This document shows, piece by piece, positions 17,413-26,906 of a stretch of DNA of 64,000 nt. The notes below the pieces were generated by a model that had not been told where the DNA came from, did not search any database, and was given only the letters and a program-made list of their open reading frames with translations. The translations under genes were made by a program, and so were the position numbers. Origin of the DNA: Duganella phyllosphaerae (GTDB taxonomy: Bacteria; Pseudomonadota; Gammaproteobacteria; Burkholderiales; Burkholderiaceae_D); NCBI RefSeq assembly GCF_001758785.1, contig NZ_LROM01000002.1:17545-81544 (forward strand), written 5' to 3'. Each line of letters opens with the position of its first letter. The first letter of the stretch is position 1.

Positions 17413-18576
17413 ATGACCTTATCAACCGACGACTTTCTCCCCTTTGCCCTCCCCGACCTCGGCGAGGAAGAAGCCGCCGCCGTTCTCGCCTGTCTGCGCT
17501 CCGGCTGGATTACCAGCGGCCCCGTCAGCCGCCAGTTCGAACAGGACTTCGCTGCCTGCCTGGGCGGCGACGTGCACGCCATCGCCGTCAACTCGGCCAC
17601 CGCCGGCCTGCACCTGGCCCTGGAGGCGCTGGGCATCGGTCCCGGTGACGAAGTGATCGTGCCCACCATGACCTTCACCGCCACCGCCGAAGTGGTGCGC
17701 TACCTGGGCGCCGACCCGGTGATCGTCGATGTCGATCCGCACACCCTGTGCCTGCAGCCGGACGCCATCGAAGCTGCCATCACGCCCGACACCCGCGCGG
17801 TGATCCCGGTCCATTACGGCGGCCTGGCCTGCGACATCGACGCCATCGTCGCGCTGGCCCGCCGCCACGGCCTGCGCGTGGTCGAAGACGCCGCCCACGC
17901 CTTTCCCACCACCTTGCGCGGCCGCCTGGTGGGCACGCTCGACAGCGACGCCACCGTGTTCAGCTTCTATGCCAACAAGACCATCACCACCGGCGAAGGC
18001 GGCATGGTGGTCTGCCGCGCGGCCGACATCGCAGCGCGGGTGCGGGTGATGCGGCTGCACGGCATCAGCGAAGACGCGTTCGACCGCTTCGTCTCCCGGC
18101 ACCCGGCCTGGTTCTACCAGGTGGTCGCACCAGGCTTCAAGTACAACCTCACCGATATCGCCGCCGCCATCGGCCGCGTCCAGCTGCGCAAGATCGACGG
18201 CTTTCTAACACGCCGCCAGCACCTGGCGCGCCAGTACAACGAATGCCTGGCCGACCTGCCCTTGACACTGCCGCCCGATGCGCCACCCGGCAGCCAGCAC
18301 GCCTGGCACCTGTACCCGGTCCGCTTGACGGCGCAGGCGCCGCTGGCGCGCGACCGCCTGATCGAGCTGCTGGCGGAACACGGCATCGGCACCAGCGTCC
18401 ACTATATCCCGCTGCACCGCCAGCCCTATTGGCGCGACCGCTACCAGTTGCACCCCGAGCAGTTCCCCCACGCCGAAGCCAGCTACCACGCGCAGCTGAC
18501 GCTGCCGCTGTACACCCGCATGACCGACGCCGACCAGGCGCGCGTGATCGCCACCCTGACGGAGCTGCTATGTTAG
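17413..18576 (+). CDS. DegT/DnrJ/EryC1/StrS sugar aminotransferase (PglE-like)
   Basis: A 387-residue PLP enzyme with AAGGAGATCACG before the ATG. Diagnostic parts are [28 protein letters not shown] and [16 protein letters not shown], in which Lys should bind PLP. The [11 protein letters not shown] form is that of 4-aminating enzymes such as PglE, PseC and ArnB. Its substrate is probably the 4-keto-6-deoxy sugar from the dehydratase at 5396-7063, giving a 4-amino sugar. The gene overlaps the phosphoglycosyl transferase fusion that follows by seven bases, suggesting the aminated sugar is the first one loaded on the lipid carrier. Confidence 0.85.
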   Translation: MTLSTDDFLPFALPDLGEEEAAAVLACLRSGWITSGPVSRQFEQDFAACLGGDVHAIAVNSATAGLHLALEALGIGPGDEVIVPTMTFTATAEVVRYLGADPVIVDVDPHTLCLQPDAIEAAITPDTRAVIPVHYGGLACDIDAIVALARRHGLRVVEDAAHAFPTTLRGRLVGTLDSDATVFSFYANKTITTGEGGMVVCRAADIAARVRVMRLHGISEDAFDRFVSRHPAWFYQVVAPGFKYNLTDIAAAIGRVQLRKIDGFLTRRQHLARQYNECLADLPLTLPPDAPPGSQHAWHLYPVRLTAQAPLARDRLIELLAEHGIGTSVHYIPLHRQPYWRDRYQLHPEQFPHAEASYHAQLTLPLYTRMTDADQARVIATLTELLC

Positions 18577-20354
18577 CCAAACGCCTGTTCGATATCGCCG
18601 CCGCACTGGCGGGCCTGTTGCTGCTGGCGCCGCTGTTGTTGCTGTTGGCGGCATGGGTACGCTGCGACTCGCCGGGCCCGGTGCTGTTTCGCCAGCGCCG
18701 CGTGGGCCGGCACGGCGCGCCGTTCCAGATCATCAAGTTCCGCACCATGGCTGCCGGCGCCGAGCGCGATGGCCAGTTGTCGGTGGCCGACGACCAGCGC
18801 GCCACCCGCGCCGGGCGCTGGCTGCGGCGCCACAAGCTCGACGAACTGCCGCAACTGGTCAATGTGCTGCGCGGCGACATGAGCCTGGTCGGTCCGCGCC
18901 CAGAAGTACCACGCTACGTGGCCCACTATCCGCCAGCCGTGCGCTCGGTGGTGTTGTCGGTGGCGCCGGGCATCACCGACTGGGCCGCGCTGCGCTTTCG
19001 CAACGAGGGCGAACTGCTGCGTCAGGCGCCGGACCCCGAACACGCCTACCTGCACCAGGTACTGCCCATCAAACTCGCCTACTATGCGCGCTACGTGCAG
19101 CGCCGCAGCTTCGCCATCGACCTGCAGATTTTATTGTGCACGGTGGCCACGCTGCTGTTCGGCGTGCGCCGCAAGCGACCGCTGTTGCGCATCGTGCGCA
19201 GCAGCCGGCTGATGCCGGGCGGCCGACAGTCGGTGCTGATCGACTGGCTGCGCGGGCTGGCCGCATTGCAGGTGGCGGCTGCGCACTTGCGGGCCCAGGT
19301 GTTTCCCGGCCTGGGCGCCTTGACCGATCCGCCGCTGTGGTACCAGGGGCTGGCGTTCGTCACCGGTTTTGCGCACCAGGCGGTGCTGGTGTTTTTTGTA
19401 CTCAGTGGCTGGCTGGTGGGCGGCGTATTCCTCGACCGCAGCCACAACGTGCCGCGGGCACGGGCGCTGCGCGACTATGCCGTCGACCGCGCCACGCGCC
19501 TGTGGACCGTGCTGTTGCCGGCGTTCGTCCTGATGCTGGCCCTGGCATGGGCCGGCGCGCTGCCACGCTCCGATCTCGCCATGGCCGGCTCGGCCTGGTC
19601 TCTCACCACGCTGCTGGGCAACCTGGTGGGCTTGCAGACCCTGGCCGTGCCGCCTTTCGGCGAGAATTTTCCGCTCTGGAGCCTGTCCAACGAAACCTGG
19701 TACTACGTGCTGTTTCCGCTGCTGGTGACAGGTGCGCGCGCCGGCTCTGCCTGGTGGCGATCAGGTTGTGCGGCGCTGGCGCTGGCGTTGACGGTGCTGC
19801 TGGGCGCGGCGATTACCGGCTACTTCCTGGTCTGGCTGCTGGGGGTGGCAGCGTCGCGCCTGCGGTTCGATTTCTCGGCTGCGCAGCGCTGGCTGTGGCG
19901 TGGTGTGCTGCTGGTCGTGGCGGCGCTGCTGCGCCTCGGTGGCCAGGATGGCGACTTCACCCTCGCCACCCTGGGGCCGGACCTCTTGCTGGCAGTGCTG
20001 CTGGTGGTGTGCTTGTGCAGCGTGGGACGGGGACGGCCGGTGGCGGCGGTGGCAAAGACCGGGGCCTTCCTGGCCGGCTTCTCCTTTACCTTGTACGTGG
20101 TGCATATCCCGTTGCAGCGGATGTTGTGGTCGTACCGCGACGGCGCGCTGCTGGCGCCGGGGGATGCAGCCAGCCTGGCGGTGTATGCCGCCATGCTGGC
20201 CGTGGTGCTGGCGTTGGCCTACCTGTTTCACTTGCCGTTCGAAGCGCAGACCGGCAGGCTGCGGCGGCTGCTGCGGCGCCGCTTGCCGGGCGACCAGGAC
20301 CTCGCCCGTACCGTAAAAACCGCGCCTGCCGGGCGGTCAGCCGATGCCGGCTGA
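18570..20354 (+). CDS. fusion: monotopic phosphoglycosyl transferase (PglC/WcaJ type) plus acyltransferase family 3
   Basis: One uninterrupted 594-residue frame. Residues 1-214 are a complete small phosphoglycosyl transferase: membrane helix [37 protein letters not shown], catalytic Asp-Glu in [20 protein letters not shown], and [18 protein letters not shown]. Residues 215-594 are a full-length acyltransferase 3 domain beginning [19 protein letters not shown], with the family R-x10-H motif, then [13 protein letters not shown] and about ten membrane helices. The first domain attaches the first sugar phosphate to undecaprenyl phosphate; the second normally moves acyl groups across the membrane onto glycans. 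ATG 19212 could be an internal start for the acyltransferase alone. No stop or frameshift separates the domains. Confidence 0.88.
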   Translation: MLAKRLFDIAAALAGLLLLAPLLLLLAAWVRCDSPGPVLFRQRRVGRHGAPFQIIKFRTMAAGAERDGQLSVADDQRATRAGRWLRRHKLDELPQLVNVLRGDMSLVGPRPEVPRYVAHYPPAVRSVVLSVAPGITDWAALRFRNEGELLRQAPDPEHAYLHQVLPIKLAYYARYVQRRSFAIDLQILLCTVATLLFGVRRKRPLLRIVRSSRLMPGGRQSVLIDWLRGLAALQVAAAHLRAQVFPGLGALTDPPLWYQGLAFVTGFAHQAVLVFFVLSGWLVGGVFLDRSHNVPRARALRDYAVDRATRLWTVLLPAFVLMLALAWAGALPRSDLAMAGSAWSLTTLLGNLVGLQTLAVPPFGENFPLWSLSNETWYYVLFPLLVTGARAGSAWWRSGCAALALALTVLLGAAITGYFLVWLLGVAASRLRFDFSAAQRWLWRGVLLVVAALLRLGGQDGDFTLATLGPDLLLAVLLVVCLCSVGRGRPVAAVAKTGAFLAGFSFTLYVVHIPLQRMLWSYRDGALLAPGDAASLAVYAAMLAVVLALAYLFHLPFEAQTGRLRRLLRRRLPGDQDLARTVKTAPAGRSADAG

Positions 20355-20368
20355 CCGCTCAATCCTGC

Positions 20369-22672
20369 TTACTGGTAAGCCCCGATGGTCACCGGGGCTG
20401 TGACTGGCTTGCCCTCGATATCGGTCTTGGGCGCGTAGTCGGTCGTGCCCTTGCCCTTGGCCGGCGACGAGGCGCGCAGGTGCAGGTCAGGCGTGCCACT
20501 GCGCGTGTAGCCGACGAATTGTGGATCGGCCGACACCGTACCGGTCGCCTGCAGACCATTTTTCAGGCTGATGTTGTAGATGCTGTTCTGGTACACCAGG
20601 TTGTTGCGGTAGGTGTTGTGGGTACCGGTGGAACCTTGCTCGGTGATGCCGTAACGGTTGTCGTACACGATGTTGTTGACGACATGGGTGTAGTCGTTGG
20701 GCGCCGTGCGGTTGTAGAAGTCCCCTGCGCCCACCACGATGCCGGTGCCGGAAGCGGCTACCGTGTTGTTGGCGATGATCACATTGGTGGCGTCGTGCCA
20801 CAGGTGGATCGCCGCCTCCGAGACGCGGTATACCACGTTGCCCACCACGCTGCCCGACGTGCTCACGTAGATGCCCTGGATGTATTTACAACCGGCCGGG
20901 CCGATATCGTGCACGAAGTTGTTGATCACATCGCCCTTGATGCCCTTGTAGTAAGAATCGACGCCGATGGCCGACGCGCCACTACCGTTGCACGCGAGCG
21001 TGTTGGCGATGTGGTGCACGCGGTTGCCACGAATGACGTCGTACGAGCCGCCCGTGTACAAGCCGCTGCGCCACACGGTGCCGCCCTGCAGCTTGCTGCC
21101 ATCGACCTCGAAGCCGATGATGTCGACGTAATTGCCGCGGTTGTCCCAGGCGATGTTGTTGCTGGAACTGGCCGGCGGCACGATCTTGGCGCCCCATTTG
21201 ACGGTCGAATAGTAGTAAATGCGGCCGCTGGCGGTACCGCTGGTGGTGGTCTTGAAGCCGCCAGCATAGGTGCCCGGCGCCACGTGCACCGTGGTGTTGG
21301 GCTTGGCCAGCGCGGAAGCACGGGCAATCGTGCGCAGCGGCGAGCCTTGCGCGCCCGAGTTGCTGTCCGAACCCGTGGTGGCGACGTACAGGTTGTTCGC
21401 CGTCGCAGGGGCTGCATCCGGTACTGGCTGCGGAGCAGGCGTCGGTGTCGGACTCGGCGTGGCGCCGTTGAACTCGTAGGCGCCCAGGTCGGGACCGGCA
21501 CCGGCAGGACGCGCCTTGCCGTTGAGGTCGGTTGCGGTGGCGTCGCCGGCAAGTCCCTTGTCGATTGCGGGCGACGTTGCCTGCAGCTGGTAATCGCCGC
21601 CGCCGGTACGAACATAGTTGACGAACTGCGGCGCCGCCGCGATGGTGGCCACCGCTACGCCCTTGAGCAACATGTACGGATAGGCCGATTGTTGGTGCAT
21701 CAGGTTGTTGGTGTAAGTGTTGTTGCTGCCCACGTTACCTTGCTCGACCACGCCGTACTGGGTATCGACCACGATGTTGTTGGCTACCCGCGAGTAATCG
21801 TTGACTCCATTGGACACATAAGGATCGCCGCCGCCCACCACGATACCAGTATGGGCGGCAAAGATCGTGTTATGGCTCACGGCCGCGCGTGCGGCATCGT
21901 GCCACAGCAGCACCGCAGCCTGCGAGACGGCGTAAATCAGGTTGTTCTTGACGTCGCTATCGGCGCTGTTGACGAACACCCCGGACATGGTCTTGCAACC
22001 AGCCGCGCCGATATCGTGCACCACGTTGGCCAGCACGTCGTTGCCGGTGCCCTTGTAATAGCTGTCGGCGCCGATGCCGCCACCCGAGGCACAAGCGCCC
22101 TGGCCGATGTGATGCACATGGCTGTTGGTAACGGTTCCGAACGAGCCGGCGGTGTACAGGCCCACGGCCCAGCGGGTACCGGCCTTGTGGCCGCTGCCGT
22201 CGACGTCGAAACCATCGATATCGACATAACTGCCACGGTTGTCCCAGGCCACGGCATTGGCGGACGTGGCCGGCGGGACGATCTTTGCGGCCCACTTGGT
22301 GTCCGAAACATAGCGGATGCGCGCCGTCGGCGTGCCGCTGGTGCTGGTGCGGAAGCCGCCTTCATAGGTGCCGGGCGCCACGTGCACCACGGTGCCCGGG
22401 GTGGCCGCCTGGGCCGCGCGTGCGATGGTCTTGAACGGCTTGGCGCTGGTGCCGGGGTTGCTGTCGGCGCCGGTGGTGGCCACGTACAGCGCGGTGGCGG
22501 CCGCGTTGTAGCTGGCGTCCGCCGCCGGTTGATCCGACAGTTGCGTCGTGGCCAGCATGACGGCGGGCGCCTCGCTGGCGCTATCGCTTTGACCACCGCC
22601 GCAGGCGGAGAGCAAGATCATGCAGGCAGTCGCACCAGCAGTTTGAGACAGATAGTTGACAGATGATTTCAT
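20369..22672 (-). CDS. lipoprotein with two tandem right-handed beta-helix domains
   Basis: A 767-residue protein with a signal peptide and lipobox LLSAC (Cys about residue 24). Two homologous domains follow, about 60-405 and 430-767, joined by a Pro/Thr linker PSPTPTPAPQPVP. Both begin LYVATTG[AS]DSN and contain TIARA, TVHVAPGTY-GGF, KW-AKIVPPA, AWDNRG-YVDI-GF-VDGS, HHI and NN turns, which are parallel beta-helix coils with DUF1565-like openings. Such folds bind or cleave acidic polysaccharides (lyases, epimerases). It is encoded at the end of the exopolysaccharide locus, converging with it 14 bases away, so an outer-membrane glycan-binding or trimming role is likely. Catalytic residues were not identified. 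Confidence 0.78.
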   Translation of the reverse strand: MKSSVNYLSQTAGATACMILLSACGGGQSDSASEAPAVMLATTQLSDQPAADASYNAAATALYVATTGADSNPGTSAKPFKTIARAAQAATPGTVVHVAPGTYEGGFRTSTSGTPTARIRYVSDTKWAAKIVPPATSANAVAWDNRGSYVDIDGFDVDGSGHKAGTRWAVGLYTAGSFGTVTNSHVHHIGQGACASGGGIGADSYYKGTGNDVLANVVHDIGAAGCKTMSGVFVNSADSDVKNNLIYAVSQAAVLLWHDAARAAVSHNTIFAAHTGIVVGGGDPYVSNGVNDYSRVANNIVVDTQYGVVEQGNVGSNNTYTNNLMHQQSAYPYMLLKGVAVATIAAAPQFVNYVRTGGGDYQLQATSPAIDKGLAGDATATDLNGKARPAGAGPDLGAYEFNGATPSPTPTPAPQPVPDAAPATANNLYVATTGSDSNSGAQGSPLRTIARASALAKPNTTVHVAPGTYAGGFKTTTSGTASGRIYYYSTVKWGAKIVPPASSSNNIAWDNRGNYVDIIGFEVDGSKLQGGTVWRSGLYTGGSYDVIRGNRVHHIANTLACNGSGASAIGVDSYYKGIKGDVINNFVHDIGPAGCKYIQGIYVSTSGSVVGNVVYRVSEAAIHLWHDATNVIIANNTVAASGTGIVVGAGDFYNRTAPNDYTHVVNNIVYDNRYGITEQGSTGTHNTYRNNLVYQNSIYNISLKNGLQATGTVSADPQFVGYTRSGTPDLHLRASSPAKGKGTTDYAPKTDIEGKPVTAPVTIGAYQ

Positions 22673-22890
22673 CAGCCGTTCCTCGCAATTTCAAAGTGAA
22701 TGAGCGAGGTTTGATCTGCATCAAATTCTATAGTTCAATGCTTTGAGCAAAAAATTTCTGACAAGATTTATTTCGAGTCATCAGACCATGCACACCGGCA
22801 AGACGAAATTCAGCAGGCATGCGGCTTTCAATCAAAAAGGGAGACAAAGTCCGGCGTGAAAAAAAATTCAAAACAATTTGAAAAAGTGCG

Positions 22891-25230
22891 TCAGACGTCG
22901 TTGAACACCACCCCGCGCGGCGCAATGCCGGCATGGTTGAGACGCTTGACAGCCGCACCCAGCTGGGTCTCGGTGGTGACCCCGGCGCGCGCCACCAGGA
23001 ACACCGACCCGGCATTGGCGCCCACCACCAGCGCATCGGCCGCCACCAGCACCGGCGGCGCTGTCACCAGCACCACGTCGTAGCGCGCGCCCAGCCGCGC
23101 CAGCACGTCGGCGAACAGCCTCGACTGCAGCAGTTCGGCCTGGTGCGGCCCGGCGCCGCCGGCAGCGATGAAGTCGAGCCGGGGCGCGACCGCGGCGCGC
23201 AGCGCCTGGTGCGGCTGCAACATCCCGGCCAGGCAATCGGCCAAGCCGGCCGCGCGGTCGAGACCGAAGTGTTGGTGCAGCGTGCCGTCGCGCAAGTCGG
23301 CATCGACCAGCAAGGTGCGCTGGCCACCGGCTGCCAGCAGCAGCGCCAGGTTGACTAAAACAAAAGCCGCCCCCACCGCGCGCGTGGGACCGAGGCAGCA
23401 CACGATGTTGTTGCGACTGTGCGGCAACACGAATTGCAGCGTGGCGCGAAAGGCGCGCAGGCTCTCGGCAGCAACGTCGTCGGGCGCGGCCTGCGCCAGC
23501 GAGCGCACCGCCGGCAGCTGTTGCCCGGCCTTCGATGAGGGCTCGGCCTTGCCTGCCCGCCGTAGCTGGCGCCGCAACCGGTCCTGGCTGCGGCTGTGCG
23601 GGATGGTCGCGTGCACCGTGTTCGGTCCCAGCAGCGCCTCGATCCGTTCGGGTGCGTCGATGCCGCCGCGCACGGCGCGCCAGGCCAGTGCCAGCAGCGC
23701 GCCCAGGAACACCCCGATTACCAGGCCCAGCAACACGATCAGCGGCCGGTTGGGCTTGAGCGTGTTCTCGGGCGCGACCGGCATGTCCACCATGCGCACG
23801 GTGCCGATGCTGCCCACCGCCATCAGGCGCAATTGCTGGGCCGTGTTGAGCAGCTCGGTGTACAGCTTGGTGCTGACCGTGACGTCGCGCTCGAGCCTTA
23901 CCTGTTCCTGCTCGATGCGCGGCAGCCGCTTGATGCGGGTTTCCAGCGCGCCGATCTCGCGGTCGTTTTCGCGCACTTGCTGCGCCACCGCCTGCAACAC
24001 CGGGTGCTCGTCGGTAAAGCGGCCCAGCAGCTCGGCGCGCTTTTGCACCAGCGTGCTGCGTCGTGCCTGCGCGGCCGCCAGCGTGTCGAGCGCGATGCGC
24101 ACCTCCTGGGTCAGGTCGATGGTCTCGTGGCCGCTGCGAAAGCCGTTGTAGCTGGCCTCGGCAGCTTCCAGCTGCTGCTTGGCCACCGGCAACTGGCGGT
24201 CGAGAAAGGCCAGGGTCTTTTGCGCTTCCTCGGTACGGCGCGCCAGGTTTTGCCGCATGTATTCGCGGCCGATTTCGGTCAGCGTGGCATATACCTGCTG
24301 CGGATCGCTGCCCTGCAAGGTGACCGCGATGATGCCCGACAGCTTGCCCTGTTCGGAAATCTGCAGCGACCGCTGCACGCTTTCAAGCGCCGCCAGCCGC
24401 GATGTGCGGCGCAAGACATAGCGGGTGCCGGGCGCGCCGCGCAGGCGCGTGACCAGCAATTCCAGGTGATCGGGCGTGGTACGCGTCGCCGCGAAACCCG
24501 CCGTGCCGTCCGCTCCAGTTACTCCCGTCGCAGCAGGCCCGGCCGGCAACGCCAGCCGCGCCAGCTGCCCTGTCCGGCCATCGAGCAATGCGCGGCCGGC
24601 GCCATCGGTCAGCCGCCAGCGCTCGCCGCCGAGCGCCATGAGGTTGAACTTTCGGCCATACCAGTGGCTTGGCACATCGAACACGGCGACGTCGATTTTT
24701 TCGCCACCCCAGGCGTAACCGCCGCGTTCGAACCAGGCCGGCGCCGACAACTGGCCGCCCCGGCGCTGGGCGATCCATTCGCCGCCGAGCGGAAAGTAGC
24801 GCGGCCGCGCGTGGATGTACAGGCGCAAGGTATCGACCGCGGGCGCCACCACCAGCCGCGAGCGCAGCAGCTCCATTTCGGCGATCGCGGCCTTCTTGGT
24901 CTCGAACAGCGACGACACTTCGTTGAGGATGTTCTTCGACGCATTGGGCTGCTCCTCTTCCACGTGCAGCAGCATGTTGGCCTGATACACGGGCGGCGCC
25001 ACCAGCGCGTAACCGAGCGCCGCCAGCGTACACAGTGCGGCGACCACCACGATCAGCCAGCGACGTGCGGCCAGCGCGCGGAACCAGGCGCGCCAGGCCA
25101 GCATGGTCGGATCGGCCGGCGCGGGCGGCGCCGGGTACTCGATCAGGCGGCCCGGCTGCGCCACGCCCGGCAACGCGCGCAGCATGCGGGAGGTGTCGGC
25201 GTCGCGGGGGGCGTCCATGGGGGCATCCAT
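22891..25230 (-). CDS. Wzc/GumC-type polysaccharide co-polymerase with degenerate kinase domain
   Basis: A 779-residue protein. The start ATG 25230 is preferred over 25263 because it follows the wza stop and has AGGA upstream. Residues about 35-540 form the chain-length-determinant part: a membrane helix (WLIVVVAALCTLAALGYALV), a long coiled periplasmic region, and a second helix after the Pro-rich APENTLKPNRP. The cytoplasmic domain follows the bacterial tyrosine-kinase layout but is damaged: the Walker A position reads GPTRAVGAAFV without the Lys, Walker A' LLVDADLRDG is intact, and Walker B reads VVLVTAPPV without the Asp. It ends at GVVFNDV with no tyrosine-rich tail. It probably controls chain length and export without kinase activity. 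Confidence 0.85.
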   Translation of the reverse strand: MDAPMDAPRDADTSRMLRALPGVAQPGRLIEYPAPPAPADPTMLAWRAWFRALAARRWLIVVVAALCTLAALGYALVAPPVYQANMLLHVEEEQPNASKNILNEVSSLFETKKAAIAEMELLRSRLVVAPAVDTLRLYIHARPRYFPLGGEWIAQRRGGQLSAPAWFERGGYAWGGEKIDVAVFDVPSHWYGRKFNLMALGGERWRLTDGAGRALLDGRTGQLARLALPAGPAATGVTGADGTAGFAATRTTPDHLELLVTRLRGAPGTRYVLRRTSRLAALESVQRSLQISEQGKLSGIIAVTLQGSDPQQVYATLTEIGREYMRQNLARRTEEAQKTLAFLDRQLPVAKQQLEAAEASYNGFRSGHETIDLTQEVRIALDTLAAAQARRSTLVQKRAELLGRFTDEHPVLQAVAQQVRENDREIGALETRIKRLPRIEQEQVRLERDVTVSTKLYTELLNTAQQLRLMAVGSIGTVRMVDMPVAPENTLKPNRPLIVLLGLVIGVFLGALLALAWRAVRGGIDAPERIEALLGPNTVHATIPHSRSQDRLRRQLRRAGKAEPSSKAGQQLPAVRSLAQAAPDDVAAESLRAFRATLQFVLPHSRNNIVCCLGPTRAVGAAFVLVNLALLLAAGGQRTLLVDADLRDGTLHQHFGLDRAAGLADCLAGMLQPHQALRAAVAPRLDFIAAGGAGPHQAELLQSRLFADVLARLGARYDVVLVTAPPVLVAADALVVGANAGSVFLVARAGVTTETQLGAAVKRLNHAGIAPRGVVFNDV

Positions 25231-25240
25231 TGTGGGTATC

Positions 25241-26527
25241 CTAAGGCCGGGTGGTGACGCCAACGGCCGACGACAGCTCGCCCGGGAACAGCTGGCTGAT
25301 GGCGCGGTGCCAGTTGGTCAGCGTGGAGGCGGCCACGTACACGACATCGCGCGGCTGCAATTCGAATTGCTCGGCCAGGGCCAGCGCGCTGGCCGACCGG
25401 GCGTCGAGCCGGTAGACCAGCGATCGCCCCGGGGCGCCGGTGCCGTACACCTTGCCAGTATCAGCCGCAGCCGCAGCCTCAGCCGCCACATCGTCACCAT
25501 GCCGCGCCCGACGCACCACGTAGACCTGCCCCGCATCTGCGCTTTGCGGATTGAGCCCGCCGGCCTCGCCCAGCGCCTCGCCCAGCGTCAGGCGACCGTC
25601 GTGCATGGTCAGCGCGCGGGGCGACAGCACCTCGCCGCCGACGAACACCTTGCTCTCGTCGCGCGGCGGCGCCCGCACCACGTCGCCATCGGCCAGCAGC
25701 ATCGCAGCCGGGTGCCCCTGGCTGGGGGCAGCACTGTCCGCGGGTGCTTGCGGCTGCGGCGGCCCGCCACGCATCGCCGCCGCCAGGTCGATGCGGTAAC
25801 GCTGCCCCGCCCGTTCGACCGTGATGCGGCTCTGGTCGGCCGTTGGCAACAGGCCACCGGCGCGGTTGAGCGCTTCGAGCAGGGTCATGGGAATGTCGTT
25901 GATCGGTTGCGGGCCGGGCGTGCGCACCTGGCCTTCGACATACACGCGCTGGCTGCGGTAGGCCATCACCGTCACCGTCACGCGCGGCGCCCGGAAGTAG
26001 CGTGCCAGCCGCTGCACCAGCCGGTCGCGCGCCGCTTCGCGGGTGAGGCCGGCCAGCGGCACGGCGCCAGCAAACGGGAAATGTAACTGTCCCTGCTGGT
26101 CGATGACAAAGGTGGCCGGCGGTGGTCCGGTCTGGCCGTCGAGGTTGTCGGATCGCGACGGCAAGCCGGCGCCGGTCAGCTCGGGATGGTCCCAGACGGT
26201 GACGGCCAGCACGTCGCCCACGCCCAGCCGGTAGGCGCTGTCGGTGCCCGCAGCGGTAGCCGGGGCCGGAATCCGGACCGAACCCGGGACCGGGACCGTG
26301 ACCTGGACCTGGATCGGGATCGGGACTGGGACCGGCAATGCTGCTGGCCTCGACAGCGCGGACACGGCGCTGGCAGCGTCGTCAACATTGCGTTCGCGGC
26401 GCTGCCCGGCCAGCCATTGCGCCGTAATCGGTATCACATCCGCGTCGCCAGGGGCGGGGGCACGGTGCGAGGTACCGGCGCAGCCGCACAGGTAAAACAA
26501 CAACAATGCATACAGGAATTTCGCCAT
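25241..26527 (-). CDS. wza: outer-membrane polysaccharide export lipoprotein (Wza-like)
   Basis: A 428-residue lipoprotein from ATG 26527, seven bases after GGAGG; ATG 26530 is adjacent. The signal peptide ends in LCGC. A low-complexity stretch of alternating Val/Ile with Pro, Gln or Thr (about residues 65-82) precedes the polysaccharide export domain, YRLGVGDVLAVTVWDHPEL. Two SLBB domains follow, around SQRVYVEGQVRTPG and SKVFVGGEVLSPR, each with an LLEALNRAGG- or LGEALGEAGG-type turn. The end resembles FELQPRDVVYVA and NWHRAISQLFP of Wza. It forms the octameric outer-membrane channel that works with the co-polymerase encoded ten bases downstream. Confidence 0.92.
   Translation of the reverse strand: MAKFLYALLLFYLCGCAGTSHRAPAPGDADVIPITAQWLAGQRRERNVDDAASAVSALSRPAALPVPVPIPIQVQVTVPVPGSVRIPAPATAAGTDSAYRLGVGDVLAVTVWDHPELTGAGLPSRSDNLDGQTGPPPATFVIDQQGQLHFPFAGAVPLAGLTREAARDRLVQRLARYFRAPRVTVTVMAYRSQRVYVEGQVRTPGPQPINDIPMTLLEALNRAGGLLPTADQSRITVERAGQRYRIDLAAAMRGGPPQPQAPADSAAPSQGHPAAMLLADGDVVRAPPRDESKVFVGGEVLSPRALTMHDGRLTLGEALGEAGGLNPQSADAGQVYVVRRARHGDDVAAEAAAAADTGKVYGTGAPGRSLVYRLDARSASALALAEQFELQPRDVVYVAASTLTNWHRAISQLFPGELSSAVGVTTRP
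26280..26333. repeat. in-frame hexanucleotide repeat inside wza
   Basis: Nine imperfect six-base units (GAACCC, GGGACC twice, GTGACC, TGGACC, TGGATC, GGGATC, GGGACT, GGGACC) run in tandem. Read on the minus strand they encode alternating Val/Ile with Pro/Gln/Thr between the lipobox and the export domain. Gain or loss of a unit keeps the frame and would only change linker length. Confidence 0.8.
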
Positions 26528-26741
26528 CATCGCCTCCCGGACCAACGACCAGCGTAGTGGGCACGTACCGTTGCGGCCTTGTGCAAGATCAAACGCGCCT
26601 GCACGGCTGACCAGCCATCCGGCCCGGAAATACCAGCTATCCGACGAAACAGCTTCCCTTTAGCCTGGGTACGGCCTACTCTGGATATAACAACCAGCGC
26701 CGGACGCATCTGCATACCGGCCGATACAGAAGGGGACAATC

Positions 26742-26906
26742 ATGGTCACGATCAAGATCGCTGCAATTTTCGGGCTGCTGTTGCTGGCGGCAATGCTGGT
26801 GCAAGGACTGGTATTCGCGCCGACGAGCAAGGTCACGGCGGCAGCGGTGGAAAAGCACCAGCCGGCAGTCGACTTCGACGGCATGCGCCGCGCGTTCCGC
26901 GCCTGA
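26742..26906 (+). CDS. 54-residue membrane-anchored small protein
   Basis: A short gene from ATG 26742 with AGGGGA eight bases upstream, ending at TGA 26904-26906. One hydrophobic helix (about residues 5-25, IAAIFGLLLLAAMLVQGLVF) is followed by a hydrophilic tail ending FDGMRRAFRA. It could be a membrane-tethered peptide or a poorly cleaved secreted one. It stands alone between the divergent wza gene and the DUF4142 gene. Codon usage matches its neighbours. I do not recognise the family. Confidence 0.5.
   Translation: MVTIKIAAIFGLLLLAAMLVQGLVFAPTSKVTAAAVEKHQPAVDFDGMRRAFRA

Noticed and set aside
18653..22666. A plus-strand open frame of 1337 codons running through the acyltransferase and opposite the beta-helix gene
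   Set aside because: Out of frame with the fusion enzyme and antisense to a clear lipoprotein gene; the translation is low-complexity Arg/Ala/Gly/Val with no domain. High-GC artefact.
26557..26577. A sigma-54-like promoter (GGCAC...TTGC)
   Set aside because: The spacing between the two elements is one base too long and it points away from wza.
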